Shown here in pieces: positions 45,641 through 58,773 of a stretch of DNA of 64,000 nucleotides; within the stretch, counting starts at the first letter, position 1; the number at the start of each line of letters is the position of its first letter. The notes beneath the pieces were generated by a model. That model had not been told where the DNA came from. It saw only the letters and a program-made list of their open reading frames with translations, and did no database searches. The position numbers were made by a program, and so were the translations under genes. Source of the stretch: Eucalyptus grandis (Eukaryota; Streptophyta; Magnoliopsida; Myrtales; Myrtaceae); contig NC_052619.1 in assembly GCF_016545825.1 (NCBI RefSeq), positions 45,165,682 through 45,229,681 on the forward strand, given 5' to 3'.

Positions 45641-46914
45641 GAAGAAATTAGAATAGAGGCTGTCTTCCTTCGTGCCTATTTGGAGGAAGATCTCCAGCTA
45701 GACTTTGATTGTTATGACCTATATGTAAACAGAACTAGATATAAATGTGAGTGATATGTCTAGATTTGCAGCACTGATCAAAAGTCTGGTAGGAAGAAGG
45801 TCCTTCCAACCAGGGATGGATGATGAATATATGGCGCAGATAATCCAAGCCATACTGCGTTTGTAACTTACGCTTTGTTCGACAGGTTGGAAGATCGTGT
45901 TGTTCACCACAAGCTTGAGCCAGTTGTTTTGTGCCCGTCCCAGAGTTTGGAGCCCCTCTCTTGCGTAAACAGCAGGGCTTCCGATACCGAAAGGTTTATC
46001 ATCGACATTGCGTTGTTGTTCAACTCCCCTCCCTCTTGCCTCAAAAAGACAACCTTAGTCTGCTGCTTAAAATGCCAATACCACCTGATGAACTTTGCTG
46101 CCCTCTTGCTGACAATGGAGTTGCATGAGTACCAGGGCATCTGAGATCTCTTTTTTCCAAACTGTTCATTGTCTTTTACATCCGCAATAGGAACCCACAT
46201 AATTTCATAGTTACTGGATTTGAATCCGCTCTCATTATAGATGATGGTAAATGGTTTTAAATCTTCATTCGACAAGGTCAAGTCCAAAATAAGCAGCATC
46301 ACGTTCTTGTTCTGCAGCTGCTCCACCTTTACCTATAACACAGTGATCAAACCATGCCCTTATTTTCGCATTTTGAATGCCTATGAACAAACTATCTAGA
46401 AATTTTGAACGTAGTCAATTATTTGTAGTTGATATGCATTCCCTTTTCCTGACGCTGATATACAATGAAGACCGGAGATCAAACTCAGGGAAGATTATGG
46501 GGACTGAGAAGCTAACCGTTGTCCTCTCGGAACATTGACAGACTGTCAAGTCGTTCTCGGTGCAAAACAATTTGACCATAAGCTCCACAATGTCAGTAAC
46601 ATATCACAAAAGTTTCCTGACGGCGTATTAGAAAAGTTCGTTCTCTGCATAACACGAATCACCATTGTAGTGAGTACAATATATGGATATGACAGAAAGT
46701 ATCTGCATACATATATGGAGGAGACGCATGAATGCTTCAGTCCATCGATGAGTGAACAACTTTTTGTTTGAGAACAACAATGATCTCGCCATTGTTGTGC
46801 TTGAAATCTCATCTTTCTTGAAGGATTCACATATCTCCGTGACCTGGTTCGAGAAGGTTGATAGATCTAGCCCCAAGAACCTGAAGTCATCAAGAAATAG
46901 GTTGAGCATTGAAG

Positions 46915-47510
46915 GGTCTGTTAACATTTTTATTTCTCAAAATTTATGTTATTTTGTTTCCTGGAATAGCAAAAAAACAAAAATCCAGTTGTTAACATTA
47001 GCTAATTTTTCTATTTCCTGGAATAGAAAAGTGGCCAGAAAATAGATTTATCCCGAAAACAATTTCTGGAATAAGTCATTTTCTTTTCTTTCGTTCTTTT
47101 TCCTCTGCTAACCGGTCACCAAACCTCAGCATGGCCAACGACTAGCTAGAGATGAGGTCTGGCGATCTCGTCGGAGCCTCGCCATGGTTGGTCGAGGTCG
47201 AGCCTTGCTGGTGGTTAGGCAAGGCCCAACCTTGCCGGGGTCTAACGAGGCTTCCCAAGATCCGCGACCTCACCGACTCTCATCTCTAATCTTAAAAATC
47301 TCAAAAAATCATTAAAAAATTGAAAGAAATTCTACATCACCAAAAAACTGTAAGGGTCATACCAAACACATTTTTTTATTTTATTTGAGGAGTAGAAATT
47401 TTATGTACTTATCAGATGCGTTCTTTTGCTTAGTTACAAGAAATAGAAATTAAAAAAATATTTCTAAAAATAAATTATTTTCAAAAATAAAAATGTTACT
47501 AAATGCACTC
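46915..47510. mobile_element. MITE 4 inside SEO copy 2 intron 3
   Basis: About 596 bp absent from the matching intron of copy 1 (CATTGAAGTGAAACGG, 10828-10843). It is flanked by GAAG (46911-46914 and 47511-47514), of which 3-4 bp are the target duplication. The inverted ends are GGTCTGTTAACATTTTTATTTC and, inverted, GAGTGCATTTAGTAACATTT. The interior has the gag-gcc-tcg phrase (GTCGAGGTCGAGCCTTGC) also seen in MITE 2, and its ends resemble those of MITE 2. Confidence 0.8.
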
Positions 47511-47523
47511 GAAGTGAAGCTGT

Positions 47524-47524
<1 letters not shown>

Positions 47525-47558
<34 letters not shown>
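47525..47558. repeat. (AG)17 microsatellite in SEO copy 2
   Basis: Same intron position as the (AG)16 tract of copy 1. Confidence 0.95.
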
Positions 47559-47562
<4 letters not shown>

Positions 47563-47876
47563 AACATACTCATTGCTCGCGCTAGTCATGCCACTGAATA
47601 GAATTGAGCGGCCAATTAGGTCGACAATGATTTGATAAAAACCGGTTCTTTTGTCGATTGATATCGGCCATGCTCCGTATTTTTTGAGGTACTTCTCAAA
47701 CTCGACAGTGCACTTGGTGAATTCTAAAAACACCTTGATCAAATCATTAAGCGCCCCAAAAGCCTTGGTTCGTTGCGTGTCAGAGGACTTACCAATTACA
47801 CAGAACCCTCTCAAAATGGCCGCTAAGCAGAAAATGTTGTTTGATTCTTCAATTTGAGCGAGATGACAATTTTGTT

Positions 47877-48152
47877 GAAATATATATAATACACTAAAAC
47901 GACAATATTTTATAATTTACATCTGGCATCAAATAATCCATTACAATCGGAGAATCAGAGTTTATAGTTGCTCACATACTTGACTATTTCTCACACTTAG
48001 ATTTAAACCCAAATCCAAAGTGTTTATAAATAAACAATTCACTTGGTGTAAATTTACAGCACAAAATCATCATGTATTCAAGCTCAAACAAATGCTCTAA
48101 GTATGCCAAAATCAAGACTCCAGCATTCGTCTTTATCTCTGCATACGTACAT
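47877..48152. other. Unassigned sequence at the SEO/transposon boundary
   Basis: AT-rich, with no partner in SEO copy 1 and not part of the gypsy LTR that begins at 48153. I recognise nothing in it. Confidence 0.4.
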
Positions 48153-51100
48153 TGTTAGGTGAATTGCAAGCGCAAAATATCTACAAGTAATAAAGTGAAG
48201 AGTGCGTATCATTTTCACAAGGATTGTCTCCAATTATCCAATTACTTACCGAAGGCGATCAATCCAAAAATTTAGCTAACCAAGTCAGAAAGGCAAGTAA
48301 AAAGTGAACTAAACCAATTATAAGACTGAACTATAAAAGAGTCAACACTTAAAGAATTCGAAAGTTAATTAAAATTGCTACGTAAACCTAATCTAAAGTA
48401 AACTGAAAATTAACAAAGTAAATGTCAAGATTTTAACCAAGATCACAAAGCGTTAGAGCATTCAACTTACCTTAACCACTCATAATCCTTGTCATACAAT
48501 AAATTAACTTCCAATTGTGTTGGTGAAATTTCCTTAAATTAGATTACAAGCCGACCTTAGTCTAACAATCCCTAATTAGGTATTCTAACCCACACTAACC
48601 TTAGGTGAATTTAAACTACCTAAATGCATTAATTTATTGTGGAAATTCCCAGATTTAATCTAAGTAATCCCAACCTAGATCTACCACCGCAACATCACAA
48701 ACAATCTAGCGTACCTTGACCTAGATTTAATTTATGGTTAAATATCACTAGTTCTCATGCATACAATCTCCACTCGGTATCATGCATAAATAAAAAATCA
48801 TGTAAAAGTTGGCCAAACTTCTAAAAACATTAAGATCATGATAGAGAATGCCACAATCAAAATAAGTATATTGTATGAAAAAGTCTTGAAAATTAATCAA
48901 TCATGGTTAGGATCCATTGTAACTCTAACAAAAGAAATTTAGAACATAATTAAAGCTAAATTAACAACGAAAATCAAAGAAAACATTGCTAAATTAAAAT
49001 CAAATTCACCAATTTGAGTTGCAAATAGATTCAGGCTTGTCTCCTTCTTCTCTCCTTGACATATGCCAAGTCCACTAATAAAATAGAAACATAAAAGCTA
49101 ATTAAGAAAACTTAAAATCTGGTGGTGCCTCTAAGGCTCCTTCTCCCCCCCTCTAAAATATGCAGCACAAGAGGGGTTTATATAGCCTCAAAAAATCTGC
49201 CCTAGGGCAGCCTCCCATTAGGTCTTGGATAGGACTCCTTGGCAAATTAGGAGTTTATTTTCTTAAGATTCATAACCTTGATTTTCTTTGAACCTAGCCT
49301 CAATTATGGTTAAATCTAATGGTCTTGGTTGGCTTTTTCTTCAAGATAAGATATCCTGAAAGATACTTAACTATTCTTGAAGATATAGAAATATTGTCAT
49401 GCCCTGACCCTTAAGCGCGTGTCCATCCCTCAGTGGTCGATAAATATGCGACATCCCAGGATGCGTCGCCAGCCCATTCATTTTAATACGCATGTAGAAG
49501 TGAAACAAATCCCCTACCAACCAAAAGCTTGGGATAGGAAAGCAGGCCATAATTCACAACCAAAACAAACATTTTATAAACACACAAGGTTTATATATAC
49601 AACACTTGTCTATCTACAAAAGATCGGCTCAACAAAAAGGGAACTGTCCTATGACTAACTAGTCAGACACGTTCGTCGATCCTCTGGTCTCCATCTCCCC
49701 AGACTTCGGGGCTTTGGGTCCTCCACGACTGCCATCTAAGGACCTAAAAATGTAAGCCCACGATGGGGTGAGACAATGTCTTAGCAAGTTCACCCCTTAA
49801 ACTCCGACTAGGAAGTAAATATACCCCAAGAGCTACCTAAGCACAAGCACAGGTCAGAGGACTTACCTTTGCCTCAAATCCTTCCTGCAAGTTAGTGCAA
49901 TTCATAAATCCAAACAATCGATCTAATCAATCGATTGAATCAATTGGATCGCTCACACAAGCGTGATCCACTGAATACATCGGTCCATCTATTCAATCAA
50001 TCCAATCCATCACTTAAACACTGCTCACACAAGCTAAGATACACTAATGCTCACACAAGCTGACTTTTATTGATGCTCACGCAAGCTGACTCATATGTTT
50101 GCTCACACAAGTTGAACTATGATAATTTAGTCTCGGTCAAGGACTTTGTGCTTTGCACTCTAGCTCTTAAATTAAATCATGAACTTGGCCTAATTTCATT
50201 GTGTTAAAATATACCCGATAAAAATAATCGTGTGTGGGTACATAGTCGGTCTGAGCGAAAAATGCAATATCTTTCTTTTAAAAAATCCCACTATTTATAT
50301 GGTGTTTGAAAACATTTTTGACGTTGTAAACTGACGCCCCGGTAATTTCTAATTAATTACCAAAATTATTAAATTTTGGGATAATTTCCCAAAATTACAG
50401 ACAATGCTCAATTTGTACAATCTAGCATTCAATTAAATACACCGAGCATATATTGAAATCAACACAAAATTCCAATCACCAACCATCCCTGTCTAATTTC
50501 CAGAAAATAATAAATAATTAAATAATTACCAAAATTAATTAATTAAATACCAATAAAAGCCAAAAATACAAACCTAGGCTGGAAATGCTAAATTAAAAAC
50601 CGAAACGAGCCCGGAAATTTTTTGAACCAATTTAGATAATTAATACAACCTGTCTAGTCTCTAATTAATCTAATCTAACACCCTAACATGCAAAATTGGA
50701 TAATTAAATCACTAATCTAATCTAACTAACCACCTAAACCTTAATTAACTTAAACTAATCACTCCCTAAGCATAATTAAATCCTTAAGCAGATTTAGTTG
50801 GTAAACTCACCGGATTTGCGGGCCAGTGAGTCCACGGCGATGGTGGCACAATGGTGACCGAAAAACCCCCAAAGCGGCGACACAAATGGAGGCTTGGACT
50901 GGGCCGAAAACGGTTCGCAATTCCCTGCTCAAGCTGAGAAAAACAGCTCTGAAGCTGCTGGTTTCGAGGCTGCAGCTGCGGGCCAGGCTGAGCTCAAATG
51001 ATGGGCTGAGAAGCGGGCTGAAGACGGGCTGGACCTAGTCGAACTTGCGGAGATGCTGGCGACAGAAATGGGTGGAGACGGGCGTGAAAGTGGGGCAGCA

Positions 51101-52412
51101 AGGTGGTAGAGAGAGAGGACGTGGGGCGGCTGTGTCGTGGAGTGGTAGCAGGAGGGAGAATTCGTGGGGGTTGAACCGCTTGTGGAGTCAACAAACCGCT
51201 TTTGGTTGACTTGATGAGACAAAAGATGGTGGAGCGTGGGCGTTGCTGGCGTGAGGGAAGTGAACGGAGGGAGATGCGGGCGGTCGTGGCAACGAAAGGA
51301 AGAAGGAGGGGGAAATCGACGGGGATAGAGGCGTGCAGGGAAATGAAAGAATGAAAGGAAAAGCATAAACGTGAGGGAAGAGTCGGCTTCGAGAGAAACA
51401 AAGTGAAGACAGCTAAGAAGGGGGCAGCTAGCTTCGTGGAGCTAGCATCCGCGCGACCAAGATGGGGGAGGCAGCAATCTTACTTGAGAAGATTGAAGAT
51501 GGGAAAAGAAAAGTGTGGCACCCCGAAACACCTTAGGTCGCCACAGGCACCTATCGCTACACCTAATGGACACTAGTTACATCTCTTAGTAGAAGCATCG
51601 TAGTTCATAGGCTTTTTTTTTTTTTTTTTGAAAACGGTCCCAGCGCGACTCATTAGCGGAAGCATAATTTAATATCACCATCTCTCCCTCCAACAATCAT
51701 GATACAATGCACACCACTAATTACCATAGGAAAAGATAAAGCCAAGCTACTTTTATTTACATATTTTCATGATGGATTTTCTCGGGTTGATACAACAAAA
51801 GAAAGCCAAGATTTTTAGCTACACTTGGCCACATCCCAAAAGGATATTTCAACCCCTATAGTGATCACGTGTCATCCTCCATCTATCAGTGGCGGCTACT
51901 TCCAAAAAGAAACATCAGCTCTCTACCCCTCACGCGACCATCACACCCATCCTGGTGCGTCGAGCGGTGGTGGCGGCAACATCCCCCTAATCACTCCATC
52001 TCGACGTACATGAACTGACAAAAACTCCTGAATGACAGGGCCCCCATCCAGGCCCACATCGTACATAACTAGCACTTGCACTCGCACAAATGTCAGTCCA
52101 GGGACGGTGACGCAGTCGATCTCCGTACACTCTACCTCTACATCCGATGGGAGGCCATAGAAGGTGCCCCACGTGACGGTAGGGAGTGGCATCTTTCTAA
52201 TCTGAAATGTTGGTCTCCGAAGGGGTGAGTACAGCCACTCAGTAGGTAAAAGATCCAATAAACCACTAAATGCATCATACAATACAATCATCGCACAATA
52301 CATGTCATTCATGCATCCAAACATAACTTACCTTGAAGCCATGTATATTCCATCATACCATGTGATCACACATCTTCATGTACTCATCACATTCATGTCA
52401 TACATGTATCAT

Positions 52413-52770
52413 CATGCTATAGGTGATCATCATCATATCACACACATATCATCATGCCATAGGTGATCATCATCATGTCACACACATTACATCATGCCAT
52501 AGGTGATCATCATCATATCACACACATATCATCATGCCATAGGTGATCATCATCATGTCACACACATATCATCATGCCATAGGTGATCATCATCATGTCA
52601 CACACATATCATCATGCCATAGGTGATCATCATCATGTCACACACATATCATCATGCCATAGGTGATCATCATCATATCACACACATATCATCATGCCAT
52701 AGGTGATCATCATCATGTCACACACATATATCATCATGCCATAGGTGATCATCATCATGTCACACATATC
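52413..52770. repeat. 40-bp minisatellite, about nine copies
   Basis: The unit runs CATGCCATAGGTGATCATCA and then TCATGTCACACACATATCAT. Copies alternate at one position between ATCAC and GTCAC and are otherwise nearly identical, which suggests recent expansion. The ORF readings here are artefacts of the repeat. Confidence 0.95.
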
Positions 52771-54524
52771 ATCATCATATCATATATGCATGATTCAATT
52801 TCCACTTTTAACTTTCAATTCGATCACCACATATCTCTTTCCCGGGATTAGTAGTTGCATCCCACACTATCATTCACACCCCGACCTGGCATCGCGAGAA
52901 AAACCTCCGGTATACACCACTGGGCATCCGGTACCCCCACATTCCGGGCATCTCGCATCCCAACTGGCATCACGAGGCATCCCATCGGGCACAAACCTCC
53001 GAGGCTTCCGGCACCCAACCATTCCGGGCATCTCGAAACTCCCGAGGACATCCGGCCATGTATCTCAATACAATCCGGGCATCCGGCACCCCCCATCCTA
53101 GGCATCTTGACACTCCCAGGACATTATCAACCGCCTTCAACAGTTTCCTCATTTATCATTGTTCACGTTCACCAATTTATGTCTCAAAATCAGCATGGCA
53201 CATGATGTAATGACAAACAAGATCACTTTCATCATTTTAACTCTTATATGCATTTCCAATCATCATCACACATGCAGCAAGATACAATCACTAATGACAA
53301 TACAATCCATGGGGTCCATACAACTTAGAATATTCCAAATATCATGCCTTTTTGAAATTTACTAAATTCCAGCTTGCACAATTTTGGAAAAAATTTAAAT
53401 TAAATATCAATATGATCCTCAAAAATCACAAAATCAGAGAATATACTAGATAAGACATAAAGGTAACAATTTCATGAAGAACACATGCCCAAAAGAGTTT
53501 AAAAAAAAAAGATATAGCTCACACATTGCAACATGCAAAATTCGGACAAAGTCAGATTGCGCAGGTTTTGAAATATTTCATTTAAAATACTCGAATGACC
53601 TTCAAAAATTCTGAAATTTTACCAGATTATAGCCAATACCCTAAGGTAGATTTTTCATGGAGACATCTAGGCAAGATTCGCTCTAGATAATTTACTATAG
53701 ACGTTAGGAGTTCCTGTTTCTAGTACCGAACAGTCCAGTTTAGCTATCTCCGAAATATCGAGGTTTCGCCTACTTATCTTTCTTCGTTTCCTCTGAAATT
53801 TTGATATGTTTTGCCTCAAGAGATCCCCTAAAACTTTTATTAGGGGATCTAAGTGAGATTCTCAAAGAATAGTCACCATACAGGTCTAAGAAGTCTCGGG
53901 TGTCCAGTACCGTATTTCCAGATTTACCGTCTTCAAAAGAAAATCGTTTCACTAGGCTACACTTGCTCATTTTACCTAAAATTTGAGTATGTTAGTCTTT
54001 AGGATGTTCTATACAACTTTGATGGAGAAGTCGAAGTGAGATTCTCGGTAAAAGCAACATGCAACACACAAAACCACCAAGTGGTCGACAAAGCAGTTCC
54101 AGATCTAGTGTCTTCGTAGGAGAAGGGTTTCACCCCTTAAAACTCAACCATTTTGTCTCAAATTTTAGTATGTTATACTTTGAGATGTTTCCTACAACGT
54201 TCATGAAGGAGTAAAAGTCAAAATCCAACTCGAAACACGCATGCAAGCCTCTACAATATTCTGGGTCAGGCGGTATACACGAAAACAGCAAGCCATTTCA
54301 AAAACAAAACACACTAGATTCGGTTTCTCACTCCTAAACACCCGAATTTCAGCACCATTTCAAACATACATGCAAGACACACATGCAAGAGTAGAAAATG
54401 GATCCTAACTTGCCTCCAAAATCAAGTAAACACAGCACACGGACGGCGACGGTCGAGCGGACGGATGGACGACGGGCGGGCGAGCGGCTCCTTCCTCCTC
54501 TCTCGGTTCCTCTCTTTCTCTCGC

Positions 54525-54528
<4 letters not shown>

Positions 54529-54564
<36 letters not shown>
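54529..54564. repeat. (CT)n microsatellite
   Basis: About 18 CT units within family B1, in the plus-strand orientation. Confidence 0.95.
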
Positions 54565-54567
<3 letters not shown>

Positions 54568-56355
54568 CTTGGGCGACAGCCCCTCAACCGGCTAGTCTCT
54601 CTTTTTTGTTTCCCCTAAACTCCATCATTAGCAATGATGAGAAGCCTCCCCCAATAGCCAATGCATGGAGTGTTCTTTTTGCCACTTGGCAAGACACATG
54701 CAAGATGGGCTTGGGAAGAAGTGGGCCGGCCTCTCCCCCTTGTGGCCGACGGTAGATCTTCCTTGGGCTTCATGGGCCTGCGACAGCTCCTCTTCTTAGG
54801 CTTCCCGGCTAGGCCCAAATGGCCGAAAATAAGGTGAGGTCATGGGCTGATTTTTAAGCAATTTCTTTGGCCCCTATCTCATCCTATTAATTTACCTAAT
54901 CCTTAATTATATAAACTCCTAATTGAAATTCATAAATCACAAAACTTTGTGACCTATCTTAATAAATTCCAAATCCATAATCCTTTCATGGCCAAAATAG
55001 AAATTTTTGTCAAATAATTATTCACCATAGGCTTGGCCAAAGTCTTAATGTAAGACATTAATTTGAGCACCCCTAATGACAAGCAATGAATTTTAGGATG
55101 CCACAAAAAGTCAACACAAATATCTAATTTAATCAATGCTTGGTCCCTTAAGCCTTCAATTTAATCCTCTTTGTCCCCCCACCACTTTCATGCATATAAA
55201 TTTCCATAATTAATCCAAATCGAAGCAAAAATTCCAGCCCTCAATCTAAGCTCCCAATTTCCTCGGTTTGAGCTTCAATTCTTCATCAAATTTCCCCAAA
55301 TTGATGTCCAATGTTGTAGAAGAAAAAGCCCATACCATTTCTATAAGTCCCCTTCACAAAATAGCTCTGCTTGGAAGTCAAAACTCCCCTTAATTCGGTC
55401 AATCCGAATTTTTCGTTCTTTTCCAAAACGTCCGTATCGATTTTCTGTAAAAATCATGAACTCTCCGAAAATTCTTCAAAGGATGAGTTGACATTCCTAA
55501 AATAAATCGTGACATGTGAGAACTTTCAATTTCTGAAATCGGGTTCAAATTCATGGCTAATTTCAATCTGATGCGATTTTAGCGTGACCTAACTTACCGG
55601 GTAGCTTTTAGGAATTTTTAGTGCAATTGACTCATGGTCGATTTTCTTTGAGTCACAATGTACCTCTTTGATACATTGGTGACTCTCGGTTGTCGTGAAA
55701 ATCTCAAGGTTTCAATTATGGGCATAGGGTACCAAAACGACAGAAAATCGATCTAGTGCCGGTCAACGAAAATTTTGCAATCAGGTGGAACTACCCACAC
55801 TTTGATCACACATCTCTCGAATTAACCTATCCCTAGTCTCTGATAGATTTTCGACTGTGCCGTAATGATCCTTGCAGATTAGCACGGTTGAGTAGTCGAT
55901 TCCCAGTCTAATTCTCAAGGCTATTATGTTAAAATCTCTTAATGGCTTCCTCAGATAGTCTAGTTATCTCATGAGTGATTGGCTTAGGGAATAGCAGTAT
56001 AGGCGCGTCGATGAAAGGCCCGATTCATTCAATTGAAAATAGAACTGAATTTTCAGGATGTCACAAATATCCTTAAATATATTGAAATATACTTAGAGAT
56101 ATTGGAATATTCTGAAAATATTGATGTGTAGGTATTGATCTATAAATCCAGTACAAACACATGGGAAAATTATGCATTGGTCCTCACATCTTCTGCAAAT
56201 GATGTGCGCGATCTCTTATAAATCTGAAAGTCATGTTTCCTACAAAATTCATTAAAATTACATGAGTAGCAAATAAATTCATCCATAATTCATCAAAACT
56301 TAGCAAATATCAAGCTTAAATTAGTAAGAATACTCTATCTAAAATAGAGTTATCA

Positions 56356-58189
56356 ATTACCCCCAACTTAAAGGTTTGCTAGTCCTCGAGCAAACAATAG
56401 AAGTAGAGAAACCTCATCTCTAATTATCACCACCCATTCACAATTATTTGGAATCACAACTTAAAGAAAAACATCAATCCCATTAAACCCAAAACCAATA
56501 CATAAGCTATATCTAACCTTAACCATGCAATTTGTGTGTGTGTGTGATCCTTGACTTATGTATACTCAAATAAATCAAGTTGATATGCAACACCCAAACT
56601 CAAAATCCAATAACCAAGTCTCATAGGTTTGCTTTTTTGTTCTCTCTCTACTAATGAAAACCAAAACCTAGTAAACAATCAATAGGTCATTAAGGCTTAT
56701 CGTGTGGCTCGGCTAAGGATAGGATGTAAAGGATTTGAACTCAACACACCCCGTAATCATATCAATTCTCAAAGCATTTGAATTAAATAGGATTCAAGAC
56801 ATATCCTCCACCTGCTTACACTTTCAAGTCATGCAATTCACAAAAACTTAATACTTTAAAGCTTCTTTTTCCATGCTTTACGGCGAAGTTCCTCCCTAAG
56901 TCCCTCTCATAGTGCAATGCTAACCCATTGAGTATACAAAAGGCCCACTTAAGTCAAAAGTCAGTGGTAGGGATTCGTATAACAATACTTGAGTAAACAA
57001 CTTCCACTTTATAATTTGCACTTAAACATTTTTTTTTTCCGTTTCCTTCTTTCATTGTTGGTAATTTTTTTTAAAACTTTTCATGACTACTTTAAACTTC
57101 AGCAACTTTAGACACATCAACAATCCCTAACTATTAAAATAGCTTTAAGAATAAACATGCTTATGGGGTATAGGGTAAGGTAATTCTACTTAACTTGGAT
57201 CTACATTATAAGGTCACTAAAGAAAAATAGGCCAATTAAAAACTCAAAAAGTTACTAGGAGTCTATTGACAAGGTAGGCTTGAAAGTCTCAAACTATCCA
57301 AAAAATGCCTATATCACCTTCTTGCTTGAGTATAGTATATTAATTTAAAGAGAACATCAAACAAATTCTAAGGCTTAGGTAAATTCTAGAGAATCACATA
57401 CTTCCCATCAATCTTTTCTAAGCACACATAACTCAAAAAGTTAGGATAAGTGCTCAAAATATGGATTGCACAATCAAAATTAAGACTAACTCATATATCA
57501 ATCTCAAGTTAAACAAGCTTTATATCCCCCTAAAAATTGCAACAACTCATAACCATGAAAAAAACATTAATCTTGTAAATTAAGATTCGAAAGTTATCAT
57601 CTCCTATAAAGTTTGCTTCAAAAATATTTCAAAAGTTTCAAATAAGCCCATGAATTACAAGACTAGCAAAAATTTTAGTACAACAATTTTCAAAAATTTT
57701 CGATCCCTTGCCCCCAACTTAAAATGAAGCATTGTCCTCAATGCTTAAGAATAAAGAATTAAACATGAGCAATGAGGCAACCAAATTAAAGTAGACTAAG
57801 GTTCGAAATACTCCCCTCGATATGTGAAGATGCTAATTGTCCATGTTGAATCAAGCCTAGTATGGTGATGATTGGCTTAGGTCTATGATTAGAGGCTACT
57901 TGAAGAAAATTTCTTGGCTGCAAAGTCACACAATCGTGTGTTTCTAACCCCTCTTCTTCCTCTATGGTGCATGGCAATGTGATAGAATATGCATTCTGCC
58001 TCATGGCCGTGCACATTGTTATCCCTGTAAAACAGAAATTTGTTACCACAAAATTCTTTTTTAATTTTTTAATTTTTTTTAAAGACGATGCATAAACCAA
58101 ACAAACATAAGAAATAGAAGACTAGGAACTTGGGTTGCCTCCCAAAAAGTGCTTGCTTTATTGTTTGCAGCCAAACTCTTCCCTTACAT
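56356..58189 (-). other. Gypsy 3' interior, non-coding
   Basis: Lies between integrase and 3' LTR of the minus-strand gypsy element. A minus-strand CATTTTAAGTTGGGGGCAAG (57707-57726) is the phrase that commonly follows integrase in Athila-type elements. No env-like ORF is visible. A short (GT)n lies at about 56530-56546. Confidence 0.6.
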
Positions 58190-58773
58190 TTAAGTAGGTG
58201 GAGCTAAGGTAATGAAAAATATTTGGGCATCAAAACCTCCTCCAAAGCAGTGCTTGAGCCTATGATCATTCACCTTAAAAGTCTCCTCCTTCTCATTGAC
58301 AATTTCAATGGCTCCAAAAGGGAATACTTTTGTGATAGTGTAAGGATCGGTCCATTTAAACTTCAATTTACCTGGAAACAAATGAAAATGGGAGTTATAC
58401 AATAAAACTTTTTCACCCACAAGAAAGTCCCTCCTTAAGATGTGTTGATCATGCCATCTCTTTGTTTTCTCCTTATAAATTGTTGTGTTTTCATATGCAT
58501 CATTGCGCATCTCCTCCAACTCATCTAATTGAAGCAATCTTTTCTTACCTACTGCTTGCATATTAAAGTTAAGTTTATGCGAAGCCCAATGTGCTTTATA
58601 TTCCAACTCAATAGGTAGATGACATGGTTTACCATACAAAAATCGAAAAGGTGACATACCAATAGGAGTTTCGAAAGTAGTTCTATAAGCCCACCGAGCA
58701 TTATCAAGTTTTCGTGCCTAATCTTTCCTATTAGCGTTCACAATTTTTTCCAAAATTCTCTTTATCTTCCTGT
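58190..58773 (-). mobile_element. Gypsy integrase C-terminal part
   Basis: The minus strand reads NRKIKRILEKIVNANRKD, stop, ARKLDNARWAYRTTF and TPIGMSPFRFLYGKPCHLP. It continues through LDELEEMRNDAYENT, KRWHDQHI and FLVGEKVLLYNSHFHLFPGKLKFKW to the end near 58190. This is the last third of a gypsy integrase of Athila type. The stop replaces the tryptophan of the usual RKDW motif. It is cut at 58773 by family C, so the catalytic core is not in this window. Confidence 0.9.

Larger units (their letters stand above)
45872..47876 (-). pseudogene. SEO: SEO copy 2, exons 3 (partial) to 6
   Basis: Exon 3 remnant 47876-47570 (QIEESNNIFC, FTKCTVEFEKYLKKYG, SASNE), exon 4 46880-46790 (FLGLDLSTFSNQV), exon 5 46644-46517 (DIVELMVKLFC) and exon 6 46332-45872 (QNKNVMLLILDLTLSNEDL, NYEIMWVPIADV, MPWYSC). 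Each exon starts and ends where copy 1 does. Exon 5 is the same 128 nt. Defects are a truncated exon 3 with exons 1 and 2 absent, a 7-nt deletion in exon 4 and its donor changed from GT to GC, and a 1-nt deletion in exon 6 near 45930. Copy 2 keeps the in-frame exon 3 that copy 1 has lost, and it keeps a perfect GTAAGT donor after exon 6 where copy 1 has ATAAGT. So the two copies decayed independently. Confidence 0.88.
51514..55105 (-). repeat. Family B repeat copy B1 (3.6 kb, probable solo LTR)
   Basis: On the minus strand this begins TGTGGCATCCTAAAATTC and ends GGGGTGCCACA. TSD AAAAG (51509-51513 and 55106-55110). The termini are a one-letter variant of family A (TGTGRCA...TGYCACA), but the interiors differ. 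It holds a 40-bp minisatellite (52413-52770), a zone of degenerate GGGCATC/TCCGG phrases (52900-53110) and a (CT)n tract. No coding region is convincing. Confidence 0.8.
49395..56065 (-). repeat. Family A copy A2 (3.07 kb plus nested family B)
   Basis: On the minus strand this begins TGTGACATCCTGAAAATTCAG and ends GGGCATGACA. The target duplication AATAT (49390-49394 and 56066-56070) is perfect. Without the nested B1 and its duplicated site it is 3074 bp, close to the 3021 bp of A1. Shared landmarks with A1 are the TCGACGCGCC-type 5' segment, the ACCGGTGAGTT-like site (50802-50814) and the GTGAGACAATGTCTTAGCAAG block (49767). Confidence 0.85.
48153..56355 (-). mobile_element. Gypsy (Athila-like) LTR, split by family A copy A2
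   Basis: On the minus strand this starts TGATAACTC (56355) directly after a polypurine tract (AAGTTGGGGGTAAT, 56369-56356) and ends CACCTAACA (48153). Removing the nested 49395-56065 insertion and one copy of its TSD leaves about 1.53 kb. The LTR's outer end contains TGCAAGCGCAAAATATCTAC and AAGGATTGTCTCC, phrases common in plant gypsy LTRs. This is the 3' LTR of the element whose integrase end lies at 58190-58773. Confidence 0.75.

Noticed and set aside
52413..52770. CRISPR-like array of 40-bp repeats
   Set aside because: The repeats are directly adjacent with no unique spacers, in plant nuclear DNA. This is a minisatellite.
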